This document shows, piece by piece, positions 23,323 through 33,986 of a DNA stretch of 64,000 bases (position 1 is the first letter of the stretch; every line of letters begins with the position of its first letter). The notes under the pieces are model-generated. The model was not told the origin of the DNA. It did not search any database and saw nothing but the letters and a program-made list of their open reading frames with translations. Location of the stretch: assembly GCA_963513935.1 (NCBI GenBank), contig OY740768.1:65576786-65640785 (forward strand), read 5' to 3'. The translations under genes were made by a program, and so were the position numbers. The stretch is from Aphrophora alni. Its lineage: Eukaryota; Arthropoda; Insecta; Hemiptera; Aphrophoridae.

Positions 23323-26252
23323 TACTTTCAAAAAGAAATACCTTAAAAAGTCATGAAGAGCTATTTAAGACTTGTTTTAATGATGTATTGCTCGACTCTC
23401 TAGAATAACTAATTGTTTACCCAAGATTGTGAACCAATGTAGAATGATAACAATTTATCATGAAATAGAAACAATTTTTGTTTTAATGTATGAGTTTCTT
23501 TCATTTTTATTGACTGTAACTTTACCACAAGTGTTGTTCAATTCAACTTAGATGATATTATAATTAAAAAATAATAATAAATTTAGTAAGCGTATATATA
23601 CTATAACTCAAATGTGTTACCCATTTTATATATATTGTTGGAAAGAACAAATTGACCTTATCTGTAAATCGAGTTAAACATCATTTATTTCATCTATACG
23701 GTAATTCCTTAACCTTACAATAGTAATTTGTTCCCTTATAAATACTGTATTGAGAAACCATATTTCAAAATCGGCAATTTTGGCATCAGTGAACTGTAAA
23801 TAAATGTGTACTGTATCTGAATGCATTACCTTTATTTATTTTAGGAAATAATTAAATAAATAAACATAGCCAACATTTATTATTATTATTATTTATTACA
23901 ACCAGAGTTTCATTTAACCAATACTATACCACAATGTACATAATTAATATTTCTATAAAGCTACATTATACTTTTATAATTATTAAAGAATATTCAGTTC
24001 ACAATAGGCTACGATATCCTAACTCTTTGTTTCCATTTCTAAAAGATTACATCCTTAAGATATTTGTTCTTAACAAATAGAAATTTCAGTAATTTTGTTG
24101 ACGAAACGTAATAGAGAATTAACTTAAACACTAATTTTGTATACAAAGTTTACTTCTTTAACATGCTGTACTATCGTTCAAAGTATTAATATGTTCAGCT
24201 CCCATTTCACAGCTAAGTCCTGATATATCCTCATTACAACTCCTTTTGTTGCTGTCGCTTCCAGTAAAAATGTTTCTAAGCTTATTTACTTCTCAGACGT
24301 TGTTTGTAATGCAGATTTCTGAATCCCCCCCCATATTCATATGTTTTCAGTTCAATGTCATGATGTTTTTTCATTACATTTTTCAAAATTTCCCTCGTAT
24401 TGAATGGTTCTTTTATTTCTTAAAACATAAGTTCAGTTTTCAACTAAAGATGAAGATTTCAGTTTTAGTAATATTGTTTGTGATGTTTTAAAATCATGGT
24501 AACCTTCGGTCTGCCTTGGTTGTGATCCTGCACCATCTAGCAAGAGTTTTTAATATCAACGTCCTTTTTGCAGATCTGCAAATATATAGGGTATGCCTGA
24601 TTAGTTAAGGAGTCGATGTGTGTACACTTCAGTGGTTTCGCCTAATTTGCCAACTCCAAGTTATTTCTTTAATTACTTTTTATATATAATTCCAAATTTA
24701 CCATGGCCAACAAATTAATGGCATTGACGAGTTCTCAGAAAAGGCCCAAAACCCATGTATAATAATGAATATCAAAATGTGAATACAAATTGGTCAAAGG
24801 CTAGGTGGTCATTTCTGCAATATTAAAACATATGTTGAATTGAGATATAACATACCGCTAATCAACTATCCCGTTTCAAGGCGTGCACTAAGCATCGCTG
24901 TAGGCATGCGATGCGCACTCCTCCCCTTCGAAAGGAGGGGGGGGATATAGTTTCCCCTTAGTGTTTGATAAACACCTGCAGGTCGCTTGCTAGGCAACTC
25001 ATGATACCCGCGTGAAATTTAGGTACCACAATACTGTAAGCATTTTTTTAGTGTATAATTTCTTGAAATAAGGATTATTTATCAATCCATAGGTTGAAGT
25101 AAAGTAGTTGTATTTAAAGGGAAAAATCTAATTTTTATAAATTGGAATCTTGTCTGAAGAGACTAGGTTAAAGGAGGGTAGGTTCGTGATGGCATAATTT
25201 TTCTCCAGAAAAGCCTGGTCTTATTTCAATTAAAAATTTGTTGAGGAAGGTACGTCTACAAAGCTTCTGAAATTCTTCCTTGAAATAATCACCAGGCTCT
25301 GTATGCACTAGCACTCTCCCCGTGTAAAATTACGCTCTTCACATTATATCTTTCTTAAAATCGTTCAAAATCAGCCCTACTTGCTTCGAAATCATTGTAA
25401 CAGGTATTAAGGTAGACAATGTTTTTTGTTTTAAATTAACAAAAATTTGTTTAGCTGGATCACAATCATGCTTCTATTAATTAAATCTCCTTTCATTTGC
25501 TTTTCTTTAATCCATAAATGTAAAAGTTTATTCCACCTCAATTAATAGTTCACTTCCCTTTTATACTGTGTTTGATTCATCATTTACTTTCATATTTTTC
25601 AGAACTTTTTTGTTTTGTTTTATTATTGTTGAAATTGTAGGCTATGACCAACCATATTGCTGCACTAAGTCACTGATCCTAATGCTTCTTGATTCTTTTT
25701 TTTCACTTTTAATAACTTAGAACATTCTTTAGAACCATTTTTTAAAACTAAATAATAAACAGAACACAGAAAAATAAATAATGTAAACGAATAATAATAA
25801 TTATAAAAATATAACACTTATACACAACTCGCAGAACAGATAATGATATATAAAATGCAGCATACAAACTGTACAAAAATAACCACCATGAAATAAACTA
25901 ACAACGACGTATATAAGCAACTGAACCTAACTAATTAACTAACTGAAAAAATTAACCAATTTAAGGTGTGAGGTGGAATGACCTAGGTCTGTGTGTGTTA
26001 GTCAGGTAGTCACTTGAGCATACAGTCAAATAAAGAATGTTTGGGTGGAGGATACAGTACCGGAAATTGTAGGGAACTGCTTTCCAATCTCCATTGTAAA
26101 GTGAAATAATAGTTTTGTGAAGTCATCGTAATATGAGGGATTACTGTATTTTCAATCATGGTTTAATATTAAAAAAGAGAACAAATAAGAGCAAGCAGAG
26201 CATCCAGTCTATTCAATGCGAGACTTGTTCATATTTCGATTTAATAGTTAAT

Positions 26253-26265
26253 GTGAATAAAATTA
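26253..26265. repeat. Left target-site duplication of the tRNA-like array
   Basis: GTGAATAAAATTA, 14 bp with the preceding T (26252), matches 27177-27190 exactly on the right side of the array. Confidence 0.8.
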
Positions 26266-26350
26266 GTAATTTTAATTATTTAATTTTTCGCTTATACGTT
26301 TTTATTAGCAAATATTGAATTTACAATAATATTTCAAGTGAAAAATATAC

Positions 26351-26423
26351 GACCTAGACTGGGAATCGAACCCAGGACCTTTGGCTTTACGCGCCAATGC
26401 TCTACCATTGAGCTATCCTAGTC
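26351..26423 (-). ncRNA. tRNA-like head, copy 1
   Basis: 73 nt that fold as a cloverleaf: D arm GCTC/GAGC, anticodon stem TTGGC/GCCAA with loop GCGTAAA, and T arm CTGGG/CCCAG around TTCGATT. The anticodon position would read GTA (Tyr), but position 33 is C rather than the universal U, and the acceptor stem has an A-A mismatch. This suggests a tRNA-derived element, not a working tRNA gene. Confidence 0.65.
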
Positions 26424-26644
26424 GCTTCCCAGTACGGGGCGCAGACTTCTCACTTGACTTTAGTTGCTGCAATTTTGAGTTTCCAATTAATTACCTCGCA
26501 ACATAGCGACATTGAAATTAATTTTCACTCATTTTTCAGCCCTTACGCATGTATTTATAGTAATTTTAATTATTTAATTTTTCGCTTATACGTTTTTATT
26601 AGCAAATATTGAATTTACAATAATATTTCAAGTGAAAAATATAC

Positions 26645-26717
26645 GACCTAGACTGGGAATCGAACCCAGGACCTTTGGCTTTACGCGCCAATGCTCTACC
26701 ATTGAGCTATCCTAGTC
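26645..26717 (-). ncRNA. tRNA-like head, copy 2
   Basis: Same 73-nt sequence as copy 1, exactly 294 bp downstream. Boxes A and B intact. Confidence 0.65.
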
Positions 26718-26938
26718 GCTTCCCAGTACGGGGCGCAGACTTCTCACTTGACTTTAGTTGCTGCAATTTTGAGTTTCCAATTAATTACCTCGCAACATAG
26801 CGACATTGAAATTAATTTTCACTCATTTTTCAGCCCTTACGCATGTATTTATAGTAATTTTAATTATTTAATTTTTCGCTTATACGTTTTTATTAGCAAA
26901 TATTGAATTTACAATAATATTTCAAGTGAAAAATATAC

Positions 26939-27011
26939 GACCTAGACTGGGAATCGAACCCAGGACCTTTGGCTTTACGCGCCAATGCTCTACCATTGAG
27001 CTATCCTAGTC
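26939..27011 (-). ncRNA. tRNA-like head, copy 3
   Basis: Same 73-nt sequence, 294 bp from copy 2. Together with the inverted copy 4 it forms a palindrome centred near 27045, with a 67-bp spacer between the heads. Confidence 0.65.
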
Positions 27012-27078
27012 GCTTCCCAGTACGGAAAATTGCAGCAACTAAAGTCAAGTGAGAAGTCTGCGCCCCGTACTGGGAAGC

Positions 27079-27151
27079 GACTAGGATAGCTCAATGGTAG
27101 AGCATTGGCGCGTAAAGCCAAAGGTCCTGGGTTCGATTCCCAGTCTAGGTC
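27079..27151 (+). ncRNA. tRNA-like head, copy 4 (inverted)
   Basis: The same 73-nt sequence in the opposite orientation, flanked by the unit's own arms (GCAGCAACTAAAGTCAAGTG before, CGTATATTTTTCACTTGAAA after). The unit stops 25 bp beyond the tRNA-like part, at the right target duplication. Confidence 0.65.
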
Positions 27152-27214
27152 GTATATTTTTCACTTGAAATATTATTGTGAATAAAATTAATAGAAACAT
27201 TATAAATTACTAAC

Positions 27215-27386
27215 CTGATCTCCCAGAGCTTCTTGAATAAAGCTAAGCAGAACTTCATAAGTTTGTCTTGTTTCTTGTGTTTTTGGGCGATAAATAATTC
27301 CAACCATTTCATCTACTCCTTCAGATAAAAGTGTTGCTCCCTTCATCCGTGCAAAATCATACTGGGCTTCATCTCTTTTCTGGCGT
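27215..27386 (-). CDS. SNRNP200: Brr2 exon 3 (residues 70-127), PLUG domain
   Basis: Starts A|CGCCAG after TTTTAG, completing a split Lys codon. It encodes [20 protein letters not shown] and [15 protein letters not shown], the conserved PLUG region. Ends CAG|GTTAGT on a codon boundary. Confidence 0.97.
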
Positions 27387-28207
27387 CTAAAATTGTACAA
27401 AAATGAATATGTAACCAATTCACTAATAAAAAGTTCCATTTTAGACATGCAGTGTTCATACAGATAGAGAGAACTAAATTACTTTACTTAATTATTGGTA
27501 GGTCCTTAAATTTGGATACTTACAGTTTTAAATCCATTTTGTTGCACATTTGTATTTTATCCCACATAACACAAAGTATTTTTATGTTGTTTTTCCGAGG
27601 TAGGCTTTGATCTACCAGATCTATAAATTCTGCTAACTGTAGGTTACATAAATTACAAACAGCTGATTTGACCAGCACATGATTCTAAACTAAATTCAAT
27701 GACGGGTTTCATTAAAATTGGATAATACAAATTATAAAAAATGTAGGGACAAACCCAACTTTACAACATTCTTTACAATACTGTCATCAAATATAATCAT
27801 TTCAAGATATACTTTTAGCTTACACTGAAATGTAAAATCCGAAGATATTCTGATCAACTGGTTTTTTTTAGAGTGCATGACAATCAATTTTCATTCTCAT
27901 CCTATTTCCATCTCCATAAATCCTTTAGTTCAAAATGTAATCATTCCAGAAGATAACCACATATCAAATTTAAAAATTGTTAAATCAACAGACATCCTAT
28001 TCTTTATATGATACACAATAAGAATGTTACAGACATATGGACATTATTTGATAAATAGGTTATTAGAGGTTGAAAAATCAAGAACTGCTGATTACAAATA
28101 TCTATTATAATACAAAATTTAATACCAAAATAAACATTGTTACAAGAAATATATAACTTAATACGGACTACAGCCAATTAATGTCTATAAATATAAAAAA
28201 CACTTAC
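27387..28207 (-). other. Brr2 intron 2 (821 bp)
   Basis: Donor AA|GTAAGTG, acceptor TTTTAG. AT-rich; no feature seen. Confidence 0.9.
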
Positions 28208-28371
28208 TTCACTTTCCTCTCCTCCGCTTTGACTGGTTTGGTCCTTTGGAACCTATCACCCATTCTTGTTCCTTCAAGCTTACCCACAAGGGACATAACT
28301 TCGCCTGTAGCCTCATCTCTACTTCGTCTTTCAATAAGGCGAACATCAGCTTGAAGTACAAGATTAGAATT
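28208..28371 (-). CDS. SNRNP200: Brr2 exon 2 (residues 16-69)
   Basis: After acceptor TTTCAG it reads [20 protein letters not shown], then [19 protein letters not shown], then a basic tail. This is the highly conserved N-terminus of Brr2. It ends with two bases of a split Lys codon before GTAAGTG. Confidence 0.97.
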
Positions 28372-30249
28372 CTGAAATATTATAAATAGATTTTTAATTC
28401 AGGTTAGTAACAACATTTAGGAAATTTAACATAGACTATTGTATATGTATTAATTATACATATTATTTATTATAAATAATACTACTGTATTATTTTGGAC
28501 TAATTACTGTTAGCCCATCTGCTTAACTATTTCCCTGCTTTTTATAGGAGTTCGATACTGACAAAGTCCAAAGTAAATTACTATTATTAACATAATGTCT
28601 CAGCATTCAAAAGATAGCAGACATGATTATAATTAATGACAGAGTATTATGACATGCATTCATGAATAATTAAATAAGGAAAAAGCTTGTATAAAATTCT
28701 CCTAAAAATATTACTTGGGAGGAAAAACAAGCGAATAGAATTATTTCTGTCATGCTGAACTGCATAAAAAATTCAACCAAATTTGCTGCAAAAATACAAC
28801 TGCGCAAATCGAATTCATAATAGATTAATTAAATAAGGTACTTGTGATACATAACTTATCTACTTTGCATTTAAGAGAGAATTGAAACTTAAAAATAGGC
28901 AATTAACATAATAAAGAAAATAAAGGCTACCGGGGATAAAAAGAGATAAAAATGAAAATAGTATTTACTGAAAATGAAAAAAAGTATTTCAGTGCACTGT
29001 TCAATAATAATAATAATAAGTACCAAATGTACATACAAATATGTTAGTATGTAAAGTCTAGGAAATTGAAGTCATTGAAGAAATTACAGATGACGAGCTT
29101 CTAAATATTGCACAATAAAGTCAGTATCAATTATCAATTGTACTAAGTGCACAAGCATAATATACTTTTGGCAAGAATTTTACTTTGTGGATAGGAATAT
29201 TGTCATGGCTATAATTGTTAAGACATGTTTGTTTTGTATGAAATAAATACAAAAGAATTTACTTTACCTAAAGACTTTTACCAAGATTAACACTATTCCA
29301 GAGCTGTCAACCTAGAGGGGTGACAATGCGGGAGGTTTTCCAGCCTGGAAGGGGAGAAATGTGCGAGAAACGAAAAACATGCCAAACAGTTGGAACATGG
29401 ACGTTTATTGTGACATGAGTACTATAAAAAGAACAATCAGTTTATTAACACCAGTAATTTTAGTTTACAGAGTGTGTTCTACGTGAAAAATGAACCTAAG
29501 CTAACACTTTTGTTAAACGTTAAAGTTATTAAACAATTTTGAAAATGACCATTCTAACAATTCTTTTACATACTGTAAACAATGTAACAAATGTATTACA
29601 AAAGAATTACAATTGAACTATACCTGTTTAGTTTATATTGCAGAGTAAAACAAATAAAACGCCAAAGATACGGTAACAAATTATATAGGTAATGCAAAAT
29701 CTAGATAAGATATACTTAATAAATTCTAAAAAAAAAAAAAAAAATTAATTAAAATGTTTTGTTTGTCCACTAGATGTGCCACTGTCTATGTCAGTTTACA
29801 TTGGCAACAGAAACCAACAATGGGGCGACTCATTTTTTCATCGCAAATCATTGGAATTCATTACAATATTTTCCTTTGCAAATTGTGAGTTTGTAGGTCC
29901 TTTATGTGATAGCATGAGTTGATGATTGAATGTATGAGTTACATGTTGGCTATTATATATATGAAAAGCTAGAAGATATTATAACTATCAAAATTGTCAG
30001 TAAAAATTTTCTTTAACTATCACGAGATTAAATACAAGACAAGTATATAGCAAATTCATTTAGGCCATTTTTTGAGTAGAATTTCACAATAAAAATTTAA
30101 ATGATTACTTTTCATTGAAAATTTTTACTGTGAAAAAATAAATTCCACTAAAAACTTCCGAAATACCATTACAATATATGGGAATTCGGAAGTTTCATAT
30201 TCACTTCAAAATCGTGAAACAACTATTTTAAAAGAAACTAATTTTAACG

Positions 30250-30856
30250 ATGAAGTTTCGGTAATTATCGTTTATACCTTGCCCTCAGATTTTTCTATAA
30301 AAAAATATGAAAACGTAAAGTATTTAGCTTGTAATCAAAGGATCAGATCATATTACTTGTAAGAAGAAACGTTTCAAGCCACAAAATGCATTTTTTCACT
30401 GTTATAATAATAATTCATACAAAACAAGGGAATACAGCTGTTGTTAGGTTAAGGTCTAATAACAAAACCATATGTTAATATATATGACTACATTAGTCAA
30501 GTTAGTTGTATGTGTTATCGCTACTTTATTTTCAAACAAACAGATCATTTTTAATTTCGTAAGACACTTTTAAAGTCACAAAATGCATTTGTTTCTAAGT
30601 AAACACGCTATATTAAAGTATGAAATCGACTTAAAAGGTAGTAGAGTCTAAGTTGCGTAACTTATGCAACGGGACGTAAATGACATAGGCGAGGTTTGGT
30701 CAGGTGGGTATATATATATATATATATATATTGTTTTTTCAAACAAATAATATGATTTGATCCTATGATTACAGGGTAAATCATTTACGTTTTCATAATT
30801 TTTTATAGAAAAATCTAAGGATGAGGTACAAACGATATTTACCGAAATTTCAACAT
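30250..30856. repeat. Foldback repeat A (arms about 110 bp)
   Basis: 30250-30360 and 30743-30856 are diverged reverse complements (shared core ATTTTTCTATAAAAAA and ATGAAAACGTAAA). The loop includes a TA tract (30708-30731). No coding sequence. It shares TACCTTGCCCTCAGATT with foldback C (TACCTTGCCTTGAGATT), so both belong to one family. Confidence 0.65.

Positions 30857-30901
<45 letters not shown>
30853..30901. repeat. (CA)n(TA)n microsatellite
   Basis: CACACACA followed by about 18 TA units, abutting foldback A. A second TA tract lies at 30708-30731. Confidence 0.9.
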
Positions 30902-30903
<2 letters not shown>

Positions 30904-31569
30904 AGGAATCTAATTTTTAACCGTTAAATTCAAATATCAAATTACAAGACAGTTTTAATGAATGATACTTTGAATACATTTTAAGAATGAGGTAATCAAT
31001 TTTCACAGATAAAATACCTAAAAGACAACTAATATCAAGATGTAGCCTATTTATTGTATGATGCCCATCCACATTGAATGTTATAAAATGAGTCACCTGT
31101 TTCTATTAAAAAATTATGAGTTTGATAATTTAATATTGTATATAAACAGTATTTCATGAAAAAGACAAGTCAAGTAAGAATAAATTATTATTATATTATT
31201 TATTGCATATTATTCCTATTTCATGGAAAAGTAAAATTATGCATGCTCAGTTAGTCTGATCGATAATTGATATTCACTTATATTGTAATAACTATTAATT
31301 GACTATATGTAATTACTTCAGTAACAGCAATTCCCTAGACTTTACATTATTTTAAAGCAGCAAATTTGATATTTTTAATTTAAAATTTTTACAGTGAAAA
31401 AAAATGAATTCCACGTAAAAAAGCTATTTTTTGTTCAAGTAAGGTTTGCACTAAATGAATTTGATAAAATCATTTATCTAATCGAAATTAGTACTAAACT
31501 AAATTATAATATTTCAATACAAACTACAATGAATTTTCAATGTGAAAGCCTCATACAATATATGAATCT

Positions 31570-31650
31570 TGATATTATAAGATTCGTTTATTCAATCAAA
31601 AGTGTTTCAACGACAAAGTCGCCATCCTCAGTGATATGTGAGCTACAATA
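31570..31650 (-). repeat. Penelope-type 3' end: CTGAGGA hairpin GAAAC
   Basis: On the minus strand, CACTGAGGATGGCGACTTTG then TCGTTGAAACACTTTTGATT and GAATAAACG. This closely matches the 3' end of the Penelope-like relic at 2786-2815, with compensating differences in the stem. No attached coding sequence was recognised. Confidence 0.55.
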
Positions 31651-31748
31651 ACAAAACTATAACTTTATAAATGCTTAATTTTATTAAGTTTTTCAATGTT
31701 TCAAATTGTTTGGGACAATTTACCCTCCCCCCCTGAATGATTACTTTT

Positions 31749-32342
31749 CGAGGTAATTGTTTACTTAAAGGTGGAGTCTTATTTTCTGGATTTGTTTTGT
31801 ATTGTCTACTACATACCTTACTTCTTAAGAATAAATAATGTTTTCCTTGCATAGATCACTAATTTTCACTGAAAATCACAATCTAAATACGACCGAATCC
31901 AACGTATTTATAGGTAAAAACATAATGACTATGTTAATAGCGTATGGTTTAACGCATGCGCATTACACAATGACTACGCTAGATCGCTATTTCATATCAC
32001 AACAGGTTTGTCCAGGTTACCTTTCGTAAGTTTATTGAAGTTAATAATTTGAAATTACATTATTAATATGGAGGATTCATAGCATATCATATGATCTGTG
32101 ATCACGGATATTATAGATTGAAATATCTTTAGTAACATATGAAACGTAATGTGAACATTTGCCATTATGTCTAACCTATAAATATGTTGAATTTGATAGT
32201 TTTTAGATTGTGATTTTTCAGTGAAAAATAGTGATCTGCACAAAGAAAACATTATTTATTCCTAAAAAGTAAGGTATTTAGTAGACGATAAGGAAAAAAA
32301 ATATCCAGAAAATAAGGTGCCACCATTAAGTAAACAATTACA
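31749..32342. repeat. Foldback repeat B (arms about 180 bp)
   Basis: 31749-31930 and 32158-32342 are diverged reverse complements, sharing GGAATAAATAATGTTTTC-like and GATCACTATTTTTCACTGAA-like blocks. The spacer is about 230 bp. No ORF of interest. Confidence 0.65.
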
Positions 32343-32440
32343 ATACTCTTTTTGACAAAAAAAAATCAACAAAGTTACATCACAAATACTGTCTAGGCCT
32401 GGAACTAGGTTACAGAAATATAGGGTAGTTAGTTACCTTA

Positions 32441-33037
32441 GGTAACAGGGTAATTGTGTATTGTACCTTGCCTTGAGATTAGTTAAAAAATTTGTAGAAA
32501 TCATTACTACATACTTTATTTTGAAACAATCGACTTGAAAGTAACAAATCTATCTATGTGTATGGTTTATGTAGGTTACTCAATGGGACGAAAATCACAC
32601 ATGTGCATTAGATGTAATCTGAAAGCTTAATATTAAAATGTTATATGATTGAAGAATTGTGAGAAATCGGTTTGGGCGGGTGAATATATATAGTCACCTA
32701 GCCATACCTAATCAAAGAATTAGTCCTTACCACGTAAAATATATTTTGCAATAATGTTTCTTACCTTAATATTTTCATGAATGGTACAGATGTAATATAA
32801 ACAACAAGTAATCAGACATTCACCAAGTTGACGAACGTAGGCTTCGGTACTAGGCTAACCAGACCGGGATATCTAACTTTAATATTTTCTACTTAAGTAA
32901 TGTATATTGGTACTTCAAAGTGATGTTAAGACATCAAATATGATCTAATTGTGTCAAAATAAGGCCTGTAGTAAACGATTTCCATAAATGTCTTTACTAA
33001 ATCACAGGGCAAGGTACAATACACAATTACCAGTTAC
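32441..33037. repeat. Foldback repeat C (arms about 90 bp)
   Basis: 32441-32530 pairs with 32945-33037 through the block TAATTGTGTATTGTACCTTG. The loop has no recognisable gene. Same family as foldback A. Confidence 0.6.
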
Positions 33038-33360
33038 AGAAAGTAGGGAGACCAACAAACTAAATGGTATTGTTTACGTGGTAAATCAAAACTACTTATA
33101 AAATTGCAATATAAATGATTTAATATGTACAAAAAAGCCAATATTAATTAATAAGATGATAATCATGAACATACAATTTCTTCAAATTTCCTAAACGTTG
33201 AAAAACATTTTTCAAAAATAGGACCATTGCCTCCGTTGCGTTTCTAATTTTGTTACACCAAAACAATTAGTATAAACCTAAAAATATAATTTATTCTAAT
33301 ATACTAGATAATATGTGTATAATAAAAAAAAAAATCTAGACTTAATACAACTATATTTAC

Positions 33361-33405
33361 CGCTTTATACTCGTACTGGAGCTGACGAGCAGCAGCATCA
33401 GCCAT
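33361..33405 (-). CDS. SNRNP200: Brr2 exon 1 coding part (residues 1-15)
   Basis: ATG at 33405-33403, preceded by CAAACA on the coding strand. Encodes MADAAARQLQYEYKA, matching the conserved Brr2 start (MAD...R.LQYEYKA), then donor GCG|GTAAAT. The 45 bp end on a codon boundary. The full protein in this family is about 2,100 residues, with two Ski2-like helicase/Sec63 cassettes. It unwinds U4/U6 during spliceosome activation and stays in the U5 snRNP in the nucleus. The window holds roughly the first third. Confidence 0.95.
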
Positions 33406-33814
33406 TGTTTGAAATCTTTTGGTTAGTTTTTATTCCAATTCAGCTCTATATACCTTATTTCATAATCTTGGTAAATAATTTGTTTGATACTTGATTAATC
33501 TACTCTACTTCTGTTTCTTCAAATATCACTTCACTTTTCATCAACTTAATTTCTATTTATCATATTTTGTGTTTTATTTAGACTTAGACTTAGACCACTA
33601 CTCGGTTGTTGTAAAACTTTCGGTGACACAGGTCACAGATCATGATCATACTACCGGATCATAGATTATACCACAAGTTGTAAAATCTTGGAATCACTGA
33701 AGGTTTAACTTATCTGTGAATAGGCACAGAACCGTTACCAAAAAGGCAATATTGCATATTCTTTATATACACAGACATCTGGGGTATACAGTACAGGTAT
33801 AATATGACATAATA
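33406..33814 (-). promoter_or_regulatory. Brr2 5' UTR and promoter region
   Basis: Only about 410 bp separate the Brr2 start codon from the mariner at 33815, so the core promoter and 5' UTR probably lie here. There is no convincing TATA box at a defined distance and no CpG richness; the start site cannot be placed. The region has a short dyad GATCATGATC near 33638. Confidence 0.4.
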
Positions 33815-33986
33815 TACAGTATGTCCCACGCAGGTATTTACATTTTTAAACAACCACCAAGTACATTTATGTGTCTACCAAATTGTAAGATTTCTTTCAT
33901 ACATATCCAAAAGTGTATCAACACATTTTTACTTTGATATCTGCAACAGAAATAAAATGGCAGCTTTTTATAGAAATAGTGTTTAA

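Larger units (their letters stand above)
26266..27176 (-). mobile_element. tRNA-derived SINE-like array: three 294-bp tandem units plus one inverted unit
   Basis: A unit of exactly 294 bp (tRNA-like heads starting at 26351, 26645 and 26939) is repeated head to tail with no differences noticed. A fourth, partial unit follows in inverted orientation (27028-27176). Each carries a tRNA-like head with Pol III A box (TAGCTCAATGG) and B box (GGTTCGATTCC), then AT-rich unique sequence. The block is bounded by a 14-bp duplication, as expected for LINE-mobilised insertion. Near-identity indicates recent origin, or possibly an assembly effect. A tRNA gene cluster is the alternative; see the copies. Confidence 0.75.
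28372..33360 (-). other. Brr2 intron 1 (4,989 bp)
   Basis: Donor GCG|GTAAAT, acceptor TTTCAG. From 28372 to about 30240 it is AT-rich without recognisable features. The rest holds three foldback repeats (30250-30856, 31749-32342, 32441-33037), two TA tracts and a Penelope-type end at about 31570-31650. Confidence 0.9.

Noticed and set aside
24246..24491. 81-codon hydrophobic frame
   Set aside because: Phe/Leu-rich because of T-rich DNA; not a convincing protein.
26351..27151. Functional tRNA-Tyr gene cluster
   Set aside because: C at position 33, acceptor mismatch, no intron as usual for nuclear tRNA-Tyr, and placement inside units bounded by a target duplication.
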